In this document: positions 11,197 to 23,932 of the stretch, in pieces | Layout of the letters: every line of letters starts with the position of its first letter | Position numbering within the stretch: the first letter of the stretch is position 1 | Source of the DNA: Sipunculus nudus | Lineage: Eukaryota > Annelida > Sipuncula > Golfingiida > Sipunculidae | Direction: 5' to 3' | NCBI GenBank assembly: GCA_026874595.1 | Contig: CM049318.1 | Span: 6,899,741-6,963,740 of the forward strand | Length of the DNA stretch: 64,000 nt | Translations under genes and position numbers: made by a program | The notes under the pieces: model-generated | The model's database searches: none | What the model saw: the letters and a program-made list of their open reading frames with translations, nothing else | What the model was told of the DNA's origin: nothing

Positions 11197-13630
11197 TTAA
11201 GAAAAGATTCCTTTTACACAGAATGCGGATTGCGGTATGTCGAATGCATGTTGAGAAATGTCATATGTACAGGCACGGCAGTATACATGTTTTCTCTGTG
11301 TTGCTCCTGGATACCATACGAAACCGGCAAAATTCGCTACATGTCCCGATTCGTTTTGCCGGATACACATTTCTTATACCGGATCCGCGCATAAGGAATC
11401 TCGCTTTATTTAATTAGTCACTACTTATTTTGTCCGCATTCAGCATGCCGTTTATATGGAACCTTAGCTTCCACTGTTAGGAAATTCCTGTCAGTAACTG
11501 GTGATTTTTTAAACCATTTGACACTTGAATGTTTTCTATTTCCATTTTATCAGAGGCTTGACGGAGCTGAAGGCCCTGTTTCTGGACGTTTGCAATTGTT
11601 TTCCATTATAAATATAATTGCTTTTCATGTTTATAGTGTTTAGGGTCATCTGCGGTGGATGTTATATTTGTAATGCTAGATTTGTAAAAGTCACCACACA
11701 AATCTAACAAGAAAAATGATAAATGACATACTGTGGTTGAATACTTTTCATTTGAAGGTTACATTTTCGCGATACAACCACACAAAAACCTACACAAAGT
11801 AAACAATTATTACATGAATTAATTACATCATACAATGTGCGCGCAAAATCTTAATAAATGGACGGGGACAAAAGGTAACTTGGAACGACTTGAAATGAAT
11901 TTTCATTACTGGCAGGTAATTTGAAATATCTGATATTATGTATAAAAGTAAACTTAGAAAATACAAGATTAATTATTATTTATATTAAATATCAAGGTCC
12001 TTTTTTTAGACATACCTGACTTGACCAGTGTGACATAAAAAATCGGGTAAGGGGCGTCAATGCGGAGGGCTGAGGAGTATAACCTAGCTACACCCACCCA
12101 TTTTACCAAGGAAGAATAATTAAATCAATCATCCTCCCTGCCATTCAGAGAATAAGAGTATTATATTGGAAATAAAATGTATTAATAATAAGAATGGCAG
12201 ACTTTGGTTCGAATTCTTTATTTCTGAATATACTATACAGTATTATATATCTGAACCTGGTTTATATTGAAACTTATTGTACAATTGTTTTTTAAATCTC
12301 ATAGTGTCCCTAACCTTTGAATTCCCTCCCACATCTGCAAGTCCCCCTCCTTGAAGATAAATCGACGCCACTGACCCCGGGGTAATGTACACATTATGTC
12401 TAAGTTTGTGGTTACGGAAATTTTGCGTTCTGACAGTATTCAGCACCTTAGATCCTAGCATAAGAATAATGATCGTTGCCACTTTTCCATGATATATTAC
12501 CACATTTGGCTGGCGCCGGCCGTCCGTGTCTCACTTATGATATCAGAAAAGTGCTCTTCATCCGGCATGTGAAATGGAAGGCTGTGTAACAAGAGTTATG
12601 ATCTAATGGTCATCTAGTGTTACAAGGCCGTCTCACCCGCCTGGAACTTAGACGATTTTGGAATTGAAAATTTGTATTGCAAAAACAAGGTCAATGACAC
12701 ATATGCAAGCATCGCACCTGAAAAAAAAAACATATTTGTATGAGGGAGGCTGAACAGAATGTTTGCACTTTAAAAGTCAGGATAATGTAAGACCGTCTGG
12801 AATGAGGGACAACAAGAAAAGAGAAGTTTTTCATGTGTCAAACGAATGAAACTTTCTACACTTTTAATTTTGAGGACTGCACGTGTGTCTGTAATGGATG
12901 GCATTTTCTATTGTAATGAGTAAAGTTTATTTCCTTATCTTTCCTAGACCGCAACAGTATAATGCTTTGACTTAGAGACTATCTATTGATTGTGATGGCA
13001 CAAAGCTGCAGTTTCTTAGGGGCTATAAGCAGAAATGATGTTCTTTAAAAGACGATTATTATACTTTAAAGGCCCGTGTGCTCAAACGTTGACTTAGTAA
13101 ACCTAACATATTTGCTTAATCCCGAAACTGGCTAAAACTGGATTCTGGTGTGCTATAAACGGTTTGCACAAAGCAGGACTAATGAAGTTTTTAGCCAGAC
13201 CAAGTACTATGTCCTTAAATCTGGTACTCCTAAATATGAATATTAATGAGACAGGTCAACAGAGTCATGATGGGGATTCCCCCAGCAACCAAGAGTTAAG
13301 GGAAGTTTTTAGTGTTGTTATCAGCTGTACGTTGCATGATGAGGCTGGTGATTGTGTTATATTTGTAAGCGCAAGCCTACCAAACCCCCTAGAATGGATA
13401 TGAAGATTAAAACATGTAAATTAGATTGAAATGAGTCTTTTAGCTAATACTTTGAGTCATGCAGAGCTACAACGATCAGGCTTTCTTCATTAAAGATCCA
13501 GAATTTTTTTTCCAAGAGAGGGGGTTAGAAGACGCTTAGGCTCAGACTATATATAATTATATATAATAATACATAAAATATGTGAAATATAAAAAAAAAT
13601 GATAAAGTAAATATATAATTATATTATATG
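11197..13630. other. Unassigned interval
   Basis: No gene is supported. An 86-codon minus-strand frame at 12243-12503 has no recognised domain. The GGGGCGTCAATGCGGAGG and CAGTGGCGTCGATTTA (minus strand near 12370) phrases look like fragments of dispersed repeats. A 79-codon plus frame at 13164-13403 has no splice or domain support. Confidence 0.35.

Positions 13631-13666
<36 letters not shown>
13631..13666 (+). repeat. (AT)n microsatellite
   Basis: A run of alternating T and A preceded by about 90 bases of further AT-rich imperfect repeat (ATATAATTATATT-type). Confidence 0.85.
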
Positions 13667-13668
<2 letters not shown>

Positions 13669-14255
13669 TGAAGGCAGTAAACATCATGACCCGGGTTAAC
13701 TTGCAGCATCAAACTGAAAGGCTTTATCAACATTAAAAAATAATTGTAACTCGATATACAGGATTTAAATATACGAGTTGATATACAGTAACACATGAAA
13801 TGTGCAAGCGGTTATCCGGTAACCGGGTTTTATATCGGGCTTTGAGGATGTATTAAATGAGATGAGGAATGTCGGCTTAAACTTTTTATTCTGACAGTAA
13901 AAATAAAATTTAGAATGTCAGTGGAATAATGTCTCAATAAGATATGTACAAATATATGTTTTACTTATTTTTTGGCGCTGTGTTGGTGGCAAGAAATTCA
14001 TACAGCAGTATGTTTACCTTGAATAGCTGGTCCTTGATTATGTTTACATTTGCGAACCAGAATGGTACGTGAGTGCATTCAGATTTCCGGAGATATTTGA
14101 TTGGTAACATATATTATTATTGTTAGAAGTAGAGTCTGATGTATAGGGGATATGAAAAATGAATAAAATTTATATCTTAATTCAAGGAAGCTCTTCCTAA
14201 AGAAAGAAATGGGAATATGCAAACATCTTTAGTAGCAGGAGAAGACCAAAGGGAG

Positions 14256-14410
14256 GTTCGGACTCCCCCCCCCCCTTTTTTTCAGCCGCCGCAACCTTTT
14301 TTGAGGGTTTCAGACAAATTTTCCGGGCTTGCCCCCCCCCACGTTTCTGGACCTTGAGAGCCTTTTCTGAGGTTCTTTAATTAATCCTCCTGGGTCAGAC
14401 CCCTCCTTTT
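14256..14410 (+). repeat. Homopolymer-C repeat, plus-oriented copy
   Basis: The order here is a C tract, a T tract, CAGCCGCCGCAACCTTTTTT, GTTTCAGACAAATTTT, and a second C tract. The same order appears on the minus strand at about 39.44-39.55 kb (CAGCCGCCGGAACCTTTTTT, GTTTCAGACCAATTTT). The two are therefore copies of one dispersed repeat, and the C/G homopolymer is part of the family rather than an independent event. Confidence 0.65.
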
Positions 14411-16735
14411 CCTAAATCGATTTTTTTCTCACATTTACAGACCATGCTAGTGAGTCAGAGACTATTTCAAATGCCAGGCCAAACATGCTTTAATCCGTCA
14501 TGATAAGGGTTATACATATACAAAATAGACCTTAATCCTGCACTGGCACCAAACGACCACAATGACATTCCGGTCTTTGCCGAAAGCAGTTCGGCTGTTT
14601 TCCGTGATAAACATCACGCAGTTTTAGAACCACGCAAAAATCACTCAAAATAATGTGTACATGAAAAATTATTTATTCTAATATATGCGAGGTCATTGCG
14701 GAAAACAATAACCTTTAACATGAGGTATAAAACATAAAGCAAAGCGGTTTCAGAGAACATTATGGACAGAAGTGGAACAACTTCATTTTTGGATATTGCA
14801 TTTATTTTTCTGTAGATGGTCCTTGAAGAATGTTTGTAGTATTAAATTTCAGATTCGTCTGACACCAAATATGGCCACAGGGCTTTCATTTTGATTACTT
14901 GTCCATCATGGATCCTTAACGGAAGACCTTAAGGATGTTTCTAGTTTAATATTTAAGCAGAGATATATAATAATATATATGATGGATATATAATTTTTTG
15001 ACAACTTTATATATATATATATATATTAATATTAATAATTGAGTTAGAAAATATAACACTAATTACAAAATATAAATTTTTATATTCCGTTAAATGAAAA
15101 AATATTTGAAAATATTTCCTTGTGTTTCCTTACATTATTTATCACATTGTTTTTATATATAGTTGATAAATATATATGTTTAAATGACTCTGATACTTCT
15201 ACTTGAAAATGATCCTGACCTTCTTTGTCAGACATGAGGTATCTGATTTCTTATTTTGCAGGTAGACTAACTATTAGGTTAATTGTTTTGAAATATAGCT
15301 CAAGCCAGATCTGCTTCTTATTCAGTTGCCTTCAAGGTCATAGGTCATGGTCTAAAACAATAAAAAATAAAATGAGTATAATATGGTTAAGTGCTACAAA
15401 TACACATGCTTTAATCAACATTGAACCACAAATCCAAGGTACACTTTCATTTGCTTAAAAAAATCTGCTTGCATTTGGGCCAGACGTTACAGGTATTTTT
15501 CAAATTTTAAATATGAAAAGTTTGTCCTAATCTAATATACAGACCAGACGGCTCTGAGGACCAATGTCAACTTAGTGCATATAATTTGGGTTAATATGTT
15601 ATAAGGGTAAATACATTTCCTTGATAGCTTTAATATTCGCTTTTTAAACCCTCACCAAATGGTTCCCCTGTCCCTATGTGGTCATTATCTTAAGAAATTT
15701 ACCGGAAAACTTAGAATCCCCGAGCTCCCCCCCCCCCCCACCGAGTCTAATTTTGCATAAATCTCAAAATAAAATGCAGAACTAAACCAAGTTTATCTCT
15801 AGTCCGTTTATGAGCATACGGTCTAAAGTTGGACTACAGATTTATTCAGGACTAAACATTAGTTTGTATATGAGCATACGGCCCTACTTTAAAGATAGTT
15901 TAAAACATATTTTAGTTCAATATACTAATATTACAGTCATTACAGCTAATCGACGTTTTTAATACATATTCTTTATGAGGACATATACGCAGGAACTATC
16001 CAGTTTGATCGTCTCTAACAGAGGCTCTGATTTTCACTGAATGGACACAAGAGGGCGCTGATATGCAGAAGCATTATTACTGCAATTAATAATGGAAACT
16101 TAAAATAAGAACCCATTATTGGCTTACTGGCAAAACATGTTTAAAACCCAGGACCGGAGAATTAATATATTGAGGAAACAGAACTGATGTTTTCATGTGA
16201 TTACAGTACTATTTTTTACCATGAACGGTACTCCGAGTCTCAATGATTTAATTACCAGTTAAAATAGCTATGGTGAATAAAAGGCGGAAATTAACGATTA
16301 TGGTTTCCAACGAGAGAGGATTATACTCATTTGAAAACTAAAAGCGAGGGTCCATGTTTTTCCCTTTAAGGGTCAATAGTGGTGCTGGTTAGCGTTATTA
16401 TAAAACTATCAGCAGGAAGTAATCCATTTCATTGGGCTGAGGAAATCGGTGTAAGATAATGATATTGGGAAATGGATGGTGGGCATCTATTTGATATAAG
16501 AAATTACCAGTCGGTGACAGGTCCTGCTAATAATTAGTCAGAACAACGTTTGCGTGATCGCCGGAAATTACTCCTCAACACCAGATGTGAACTGACCACG
16601 ACCTCTCAATACCAATCAAGTTCACTGCCCCCACTTAGTGCGTGAACTTTTATGACCTAAACTTGGTAAGATCAGTTCACTTATTCATTTATTGTATTAA
16701 AACTCCAACAGGTGCTCGGGTATGATTTACCCCAG
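14411..16735. other. Unassigned interval with short AT and C tracts
   Basis: The interval contains an AT run at about 15009-15027, a poly-C tract at about 15727-15739, and an AGGTCATAGGTCATGG repeat-like patch near 15335. No exon-like segment is supported on either strand. Confidence 0.35.
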
Positions 16736-16778
16736 TTTTTTTTTTTTTTTTTTTTTTTTTGGGGGGGGGGGGGGGGGG
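16736..16778 (+). repeat. Compound homopolymer T25-G18
   Basis: Twenty-five T residues are followed directly by 18 G residues with no interruption. The minus strand reads C18-A25. No retroposed body is recognised next to it. Exact lengths should be treated with caution. Confidence 0.85.
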
Positions 16779-18415
16779 TCTTTTGCAACTCTTTTTAGAG
16801 AGTTACGAAAGTGTTTTTGTTAAAAAAACATTTGGTGGGTCAGTGTAAAACCTAAGAATTTAAATGTATCAAATTTGTAGATAATCTGCATAAGCATAAT
16901 GTTTAATTCAATAAGATATATTTAATTTTGTACGTTATCACAATTCACTCTTCTAGGCGGAGAGTCATGGCCATTCACTTGCTTTAATGGTTTGATATAT
17001 TCTAGAGCTAACCTGTGACTGAGGTACGGAACCATTACCAAAATTTCCCATGTGGCTGTGCATACAGGAAAGTTTGATAATATTCCTGGCGGGGACTGTG
17101 GCCTGTTACTACCTTCTTGTTTCAAACATGTTTTACCAGGGTTATATACACATGCATTCACCATATACAAATTTGATATTAGTTTTAAATTTAATCAAAA
17201 TTTTAATCATACTTAACGGACAAACACACGGTCTTTTCAAAATTTCACTGTAGGCAATCACCTTAAACAGTTTATATCTAATAATTAGGTAATTATAAAA
17301 ATGATAATATTTGATGAGGTTACAGCTAAAGTTAGAAAAATATAACAATTATATGAAACGTGTGTACAATAGCTAAACATTTTCGCTGTCTTTTGCAGAT
17401 TATATAAAGTAAGGGATAAGAAAGAGATTTATCAAATACGGGCACACATAACGGAACATTGACTTAAATGATAATGCATAGGCAGAGGAAAAGCAGAGAA
17501 AAGTGTTCTGTAGAAGTTAATGAAGAGCCATGTTAGAATAATGAAGTGGGTTTAAGTCAAAACTTATTTTATATGTTATACAAATACAAAAATGATAATT
17601 TTCAACATATCTATAGTACTATCAGACGGTAGATAATTTCACTGATATGTCAATAGTATTAGAAATATCTCGAATTTTAAAGGTCCTATTAGGCCTGAGT
17701 GTTCTACAGCGCATGGGCTCTCATTTAACTATTTTCATTAAATCAGATTATAGCCTTTATTACAATCTATTCAATTTCATTCTAAACCACAAGTAATCAT
17801 TTTTACCAAGTTTTATGAACTTTTTATTCTCCGTTTTTCGTGATTAGTAATAGGCGCGAGCTGTAAATAACACATTAAGTAACTGAAGTAGTTCCTGCTT
17901 CAATATTAACGAGAAAAACCTCAAATCGTAATATTTCTGTATTTAATCAGGGAGTGGTGTCACTGAATCCATTCTCGTTCGTTAAGACGGCTGGATGAGG
18001 CACAACGTCGTTAATTGAGATCTGCCAGGATTAATGTAAAGCCGGGCAGATGTTAAGGTCCCTTCTGATTGCCCATTAACCGGGCAAGTACCTTCAAATT
18101 ATTACCCAATATGTTTCAAATATGACAGCTGAAGATATCAAACTGGCAAATGAGGATATGATTTGGTAATTATGGCTTCAGTTTACGAGCCATTTGGTCC
18201 TGTTGAAAATACGTGATCAGGAACGACTGATTTATATCTGGTGCTTCAGCAGAAACACTTAAGGCATATGTTACACTGTTACGGAACCTAATAACAACAG
18301 ATCACGTAGTCGTGACGAGCATAAATTTTGTTACGGAGATAAATAAAAATCAGATTCTGTAACACAAGGCAGCGTGAAATGTGTAGGGGAATTAATAAAG
18401 AAGTCAGTGTTTTTT
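16779..18415. other. Unassigned interval
   Basis: No gene is supported. The patch 17940-18320 is less AT-biased and contains several homeodomain-like TTAATT cores and TGACAGCTG. This could be a conserved non-coding element, but no comparison is possible here. Confidence 0.3.
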
Positions 18416-19006
18416 TGTTAACAAAAAAAACCCAAATTTATTCTTAAAACAACCCTAACATTACAATACACTAAATCAATACATTTACCCTGTATAACAA
18501 CAGTATAACCGTAAATCAATTCAATTACACAGTATAATAAATGAAGTGTACAGTACCAGAGTGTCCGAATCCTAGGCTTTTCTAGATATCACCACTGTCA
18601 CAGCACAGTAAGTCCTTTAAATGATAAAATCCAGATGAACAGTTCCCGTAAACCTTCTCAGAGAATAATAGTCTTATGTAATCCCGATCTGTTGTATTCC
18701 AAAAGTGAAGTTCTGGTAATAGACTCAAAGGCAAACTGAAGACTGAATAAATTTCGAAGAATATCTATAAATTCTGCAATTACCGGAAAGGTCCACAAAC
18801 TGACGCACACTCATCCGTGTCCGCTTGAATTTTTATCTCTCCTCTCTTGGCTCTAAACACAGCCCCTAATTTATAGCTTCTCACCCTAAAGCCCAGAAAC
18901 TATTTCACGGATAATCCAAAGAACACAACAAGACACACGCGCTCATAGAGCGCAGACAGCCCAGCAAATTCCAGATTAGCACGAACGCTGTATCTTTTAC
19001 ACTACA
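18416..19006 (-). mobile_element. LTR-like unit, possible solo LTR on the minus strand
   Basis: The segment begins TGTTAACA and ends CACTACA on the plus strand, giving the TG...CA ends usual for retroviral-type LTRs. On the minus strand a TATA-like CTATAAATTA lies at about 18868-18879, and a polyadenylation signal AATAAA (plus-strand TTTATT 18437-18442) lies just before the far end, spaced as in U3-R-U5. No primer-binding site, polypurine tract or reverse transcriptase was seen beside it, and no target duplication is evident, so it would be a solo or decayed LTR. A non-LTR repeat, or a genuine promoter with a polyA signal, are alternatives. Confidence 0.35.
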
Positions 19007-19210
19007 GACCCCGAACGCGGGCCGGTCCGGCTCGCGCGTATCCCATGGCAACTGACTGTGCTTGCCTAATAGACACATGCATCACCCCTGAGCACAACAA
19101 ACCAGGGCCTGCCTTACCCGAATCAGAATGTCAACAGACATATGTAATAACACTGAGCATATTTATATTCCTAGCCGTGATTGGTGGTTCCCTCGAGTAT
19201 AAACGGAGAC

Positions 19211-19213
<3 letters not shown>

Positions 19214-19281
<68 letters not shown>
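19214..19281 (+). repeat. (TA)n microsatellite, about 34 units
   Basis: An essentially perfect TA run of about 68 bases. The 87-codon frame spanning it is an artefact (alternating Ile-Tyr). Confidence 0.95.
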
Positions 19282-19283
<2 letters not shown>

Positions 19284-19402
19284 GGACAGATTAATCGGTG
19301 TTTTATAGTATGGAATTTCTGGTACATTTATATCTTGTTCATGGCTCAGTTACTCTAAAGGGCACGACAAGTTGCGACAAAACAAGACCTGCAGTAGTTG
19401 AA

Positions 19403-19418
19403 GGGGGGGGGGGGGGGG
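19403..19418 (+). repeat. Poly-G tract
   Basis: A run of about 16 G, followed 170 bases later by a (GGAC)n tetranucleotide run. Confidence 0.8.
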
Positions 19419-19585
19419 TTCATGGAAAATCGAAAATCAAGGACGATCGTAAGTAGTTTTAGAAACGGTAAAGAAACCTGGAATGATGTGAGCAGTTAAA
19501 TCGCAAAAAAGGGCCTGGATGCACAGAAAGATCCCTCCCTTATTTTTAGCCAGGAAAGTGTGGCACCAGTGATTGGGAGAGATGG

Positions 19586-19607
19586 TCGGACGGACGGACG
19601 GACGGAC
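19586..19607 (+). repeat. (GGAC)n short tetranucleotide repeat
   Basis: About five GGAC units. Read on the minus strand this is GTCCGTCCGTCC, the head motif of the dispersed repeat family seen at 56.3 and 63.1 kb, so this may be a minus-oriented head fragment of that family. Confidence 0.6.
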
Positions 19608-20071
19608 AAAATAATGTGAATATCGAATTCACATAACCCAGGCTATCTTGAAAGGGGAGTGTAGCTTCATCCCAGTTCAGTCCTATTAATTATTGGACCA
19701 CACACATATAAAAAGATTTACCCGAATATCTCATTTTGTCCGATATGTAGCCTCAAACGTGCCGATTAAATAGCACGTTCAATGTGTTAATGGCAGTATT
19801 AATACTAAAGTCATAAAAGTGCCGATCAACGTTTTAAAAATGTAAATTTAATCCACAGCAGTGTTAGAGACACCTGTTAATTTGTAGACTTTGGTGCGTC
19901 TTAGGCCATCAGGTCAAGATGATCCATGTGACATAAAAATTTAGTGCCATTTCCATTTAATTTGATGTTTGCGTACGTATAATGCTTCAGGGGCTCTATT
20001 TAATCAATTACATGAAGTAATGTGTAAGAGAACCAGATTATATCAGAAATCTGAATTCTAATGGATACAAG

Positions 20072-20180
20072 ACTCCACCCTTCACTCATCGGCCTATATT
20101 CCCATGTTCATTCGTGTATAAGTGACTCTACATTTGTGAATATTCTTTCCTGGATCCGGATCATGTGCCGGATCCACACA
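20072..20180 (+). repeat. Dispersed repeat family 'D', copy 1
   Basis: The copy runs from CTCCACCCTTCACTCATCGG to TGCCGGATCCACA. It shares ordered phrases with 43311-43440 (same strand: TTCATTCGTG, CTCTACATTTGTGAATATTC, GATCATGTGCCGGATCCACA). Two more copies are inverted near 35 kb. The family letter is used only in this annotation. Confidence 0.7.
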
Positions 20181-22240
20181 TCGATCTATGGTCATTTCCA
20201 GGCATGCCCCAAAATTCATAAGATTCTATTCATGATTGCGTGAGTTATGTTGTGAACAAACACACAAACACAAACAAACACACGAACGGGAATAATATCA
20301 TGACGGTTCACGCGTCTTTGAACTTCACTATACGTGAATAAAAACATATTTAAAGCACTGCTTTTCAATATTATTCATCAGCTATCAGGTATCAGCTTGC
20401 AAATAAGACCGCACCTAAATAAGGTATTTATGATATTATTGATTTGATTTTCTTTCCAATCCTCTTTGGTCTGTTAATGATCAAGTAAACGGCATTTTAT
20501 TTTTAACAAAGTAATTTATAACCAACCTGAAAAAGCAATAATTTAATTGAGTAAACCGATTTAGCCGACTTAGATAATCCCTGTGACATTCAATAAGAGC
20601 TTTATATTACAGCAAAAACAAAATTAAAATCTTCATTAATACTGAATTAGCCATTGATTTCTGAAAATTGAAAATAAGAGCACCATGGAGCTCTGATTTA
20701 TCTGCAGCTGATGATAATAAAAAGAGAAGAAATTGACAGGGCGGTTAATTAATTTTTGATGTAATTAATAGTGATTGTCATGATTTCTCCCAAAAGACAG
20801 AAGCAGGAGTGAACTCAAGAAGGCTTCATTCACTTAATAACATTTTAATTCACTGCATGCATGATTTGAGCTTCAAAAGGTGTTTTATTTTTGTATTATA
20901 TTATTGTTTAGCATTTTAAATATAGATTTTACCTTGTCCTCATTTAAATAATACATAAGATCTATTTGCCCCTCATATCAGTATGACAAAAAAGCAGTTG
21001 CTTAAGGATTTCAGTTATAGAAAATATCAGTTTGGCAATGATGACATTCCAATTTTTAAAATTGCTGAACTCCGTTGTCTTTAAAGAATGTGTAATCTCA
21101 TAAAAAAAAAAATAATAAATAAAAAAAAAAAAACATCGGCTTTGGGCCTCTGTCCTTCTGCAGAGAATGATTTTAAGTTTTAGATAAACTGGACGTCTAG
21201 AATAGTCGATCGACTGCAGGGGAAGCCTCCACCGGTTACTGGCATATGAGCAATATGAGGGAATAGGCTATTTAGCTGAAATATTAGGTTAATCATTGGC
21301 ACAACTGAGCGATAATTGGGAAATCTGGTAGGGGTGTATAACCTTAGAAAGAAGGTCAAGTTAAAAAAAGTAACAGGTGATAATCTATCACATATAACAA
21401 TAATACATTTTAAATAAGTCATATTGGAGATCATTTACATTAACAGAAGCGGAAAAAAATCTAAAAACTGCCAAAGATAGCAAAATTTCCCTTCTGACCT
21501 CTGCTTGAATTTGCCATCCAATTTGTGTCGGTGAAGTACGCCTCCATTCATCTTGATTTTTTTACTTATCTTTGAATACTTTAATATAATATAATATAAA
21601 TACTTCAAACTGTTATTGTTAGTATGTAGTCTCCTAACACGAACGTTTGAGTAGACAGATAGTTTGATAATCAGACATTACAGAGTTCCTGCAGCTAGAT
21701 TGACACGGGAATGAACAAGAGGAGCAGTTAAAAAACCGTAATTAATATTGATTTCTAATAACACCGTGTACGGCAGGTTTATGGGTGTATTAACGGGAAT
21801 GGGGCTGTCTGCATGGTGGTTAATTTCATGCTTAAAGTTTCATTTTAGCAAAAAAGGACCACATAAATCACTCTACTTACTACATCCACAGTCGAGACAT
21901 GTTTGTTTGCTTTTGGTTGCATTAACTACAAATAATTTAATCATTAATGTTCTAATTTAAAATATATTCCGTCTCTTCCCCCCCCCCCTAAAACAATCAG
22001 ATAATTTCCTCAATAACCTCTTTGAAGCAGTTAAAACACATTCGAGGTCAAAGCGTGGTTTTCTTTTATTTACATCATTGCTTTCATTAATATTGCCCAC
22101 ATACTACAAGCTACTGTCACAAAGCATTTACATTCATTCAAGATTAAGATATAAAATCCAATCTGACATCCTTTAACTGGTGTCTGATGCCTGCCCAGAA
22201 CAATGCCCCTTTTGTCTACAATATTTACAAAAACCAGTCG
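20181..22240. other. Unassigned interval with a possible conserved non-coding patch
   Basis: No exon is supported. The patch 20650-20880 contains GACAGGGCGGTTAATTAATT, TGATGTAATTAATAG and TGATTGTCATGA, a dense set of homeodomain- and TALE-like cores. This is compatible with an enhancer but equally with AT-rich chance. Poly-A at 21120-21133 and poly-C at 21980-21988 are short homopolymers. Confidence 0.3.
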
Positions 22241-22615
22241 CCGCGCATGCGCGCGGTATGTAGTCATAATTAACAAGGTAAAAAGAAGGCGCATTTAGCC
22301 ATTGTGCTTAGAGAAAAAAGGTGCAAATACCAAGTCTGTCTTTTACCAGTCTGTCTGTGACGTCTGTAGAGTTGAAATTAAAGAGACCTTTTCAAACAAA
22401 TCTGATGTATTATAACAGACATACTATTTATGGCGGTCACGTTGGTGGAAACAGTCTAACAAAAGAGCGGCCCTTGAAAAGAAAAATAAAGTAGCTTTGA
22501 ACGTCGGGTCAAAGTACCGTAAAGTTTCTAGATACAATAACAGGAAGTGATGACGATACTGCTGGATTAGCTGAGCTATTCTGGTGTTAATGATATAAGC
22601 TGCTGATGACGCGCT
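22241..22615 (+). promoter_or_regulatory. Candidate promoter with NRF-1, ETS and CRE-like sites
   Basis: CCGCGCATGCGCGCGG at 22241-22256 contains a full match to the NRF-1 consensus (YGCGCAYGCGCR). An ETS core with an adjacent CRE half-site, ACAGGAAGTGATGACG, lies at 22540-22555, and a second TGATGACGC at about 22603-22611. Such sites cluster in TATA-less promoters of broadly expressed animal genes. The open frame from 22658 would be downstream of them. The sites are visible; the function is inferred. Confidence 0.3.
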
Positions 22616-22657
22616 GAACCTAGGCGTGGTCAGATTAAAAGAAAAAGGGATAAAGGG

Positions 22658-22978
22658 ATGGAGATTACTCACGGCGGAGACAATAACGATGTCGTGACTC
22701 AAGCTGCGCTTCCTGTGTTTGACATTTCTGCCTCCATTTCAAGAAACCCTATTTTGTCAAAATTAGCGGTGGATGTCGCCGATGGTGACTCTTTATCTCT
22801 ATTTTTAGAGATTCAGCTTTTAGCACAGAACATTTTTTTACTTCAATTGGCTATCTTACCAGAGATATGTAAAGATGCATCACAAAAAAAAACTGAAAAT
22901 GTTTCAAATGACTTTTCTTTTGTATATGAAGACCAAATGTATTTCTTATACATTCATGGGACTCAGTCTGTTCATTGA
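22658..22978 (+). CDS. Possible first exon, hypothetical protein (weak)
   Basis: A 106-codon frame opens with ATGG about 100 bases downstream of the ETS/CRE-like sites. The first 70 residues (MEITHGGDNNDVV..., then an acidic VDVADGD segment and a Leu-rich stretch) have mixed composition unlike the simple AT-shadow frames around it. A donor-like ATAT|GTAAAG at about 22868 could end the exon earlier. No domain is recognised, and no continuation was found. It may be chance. Confidence 0.18.
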   Translation: MEITHGGDNNDVVTQAALPVFDISASISRNPILSKLAVDVADGDSLSLFLEIQLLAQNIFLLQLAILPEICKDASQKKTENVSNDFSFVYEDQMYFLYIHGTQSVH

Positions 22979-23932
22979 ACTGTTGAATGGATTTCTTCAG
23001 ATTACAGTACGGCAGAGTTTTTCAGTATGGCTTATACCTGATAACACAAACACATAGGTATAAATCATGCCTATAATAATCAGAAATTTAATAACTTAAC
23101 CCTTTTATTAGCCCCTTTAATCATCCGTCAAAAAACCTAAATTAGATACCTTTCAAAGACGAAATTACTTTATATGTTTTATTAATCACTCAGGTACCTG
23201 AAGTCCAGAATGGATTCACATCTAGCGCTGACATCTTAAACTTCTTTTTCTGTTCAGTAGAAATATACGTCATATAATAGCTGTATGAACATTTACCTCC
23301 GTGAAGAATTTGAAGGGACAGTGTATTGCATACATGGTTTTTCAAAGGTCATGTACTGGACAATTTTTATTCGTTTTTTTTTAAAGCGTAATGGGGACAT
23401 TTATGAAATTATGAGGACAGTTTAAGTCTAGGTCATACACAGGAAGGTTTTAATGATATTTTGTACGTAATGAGGCTAGTAATATTTGAGTCAATCCAGT
23501 GTATGGAACATTTGGTTTGCTTTAATGTATATGACTTTCTGTAAAGCAAATATAAATGATTACCAGTAGGGCGAATCCATCACAAAGATTAGTTTTATTG
23601 GGATCACAAGATTAACGCAATAAAAAGGGAGATATTTCAACCATTTGTTACAAAAAATATTGCTTAACGAGAAGTAACCCAATCCTTTGGACTGCTTAGC
23701 ATCCGTTTGTCAGGCCATTAAGTCAATATTAGGAGTCTTTTTCAGCAAAAAAAGGAAATTTATTTAACAAATTATCCCCAGGATATAGTCCTCCAGGGAA
23801 CCACGATACCGTTCCAGTGAGGAATTCGTTTCACAATGAAAAAAACAATGCATTAATTGCTATAGTACTACGAAAGTGACACAGAAAAAGGACGACACCC
23901 TGAAAATACTGGTGTAAAGACTTCAAATTATC
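22979..23932. other. Unassigned interval
   Basis: AT-rich sequence with closed frames on both strands. No repeat or site stands out. Confidence 0.35.

Noticed and set aside
19045-19308. Open frame with an alternating Ile-Tyr stretch
   Set aside because: Created by the (TA)n microsatellite.
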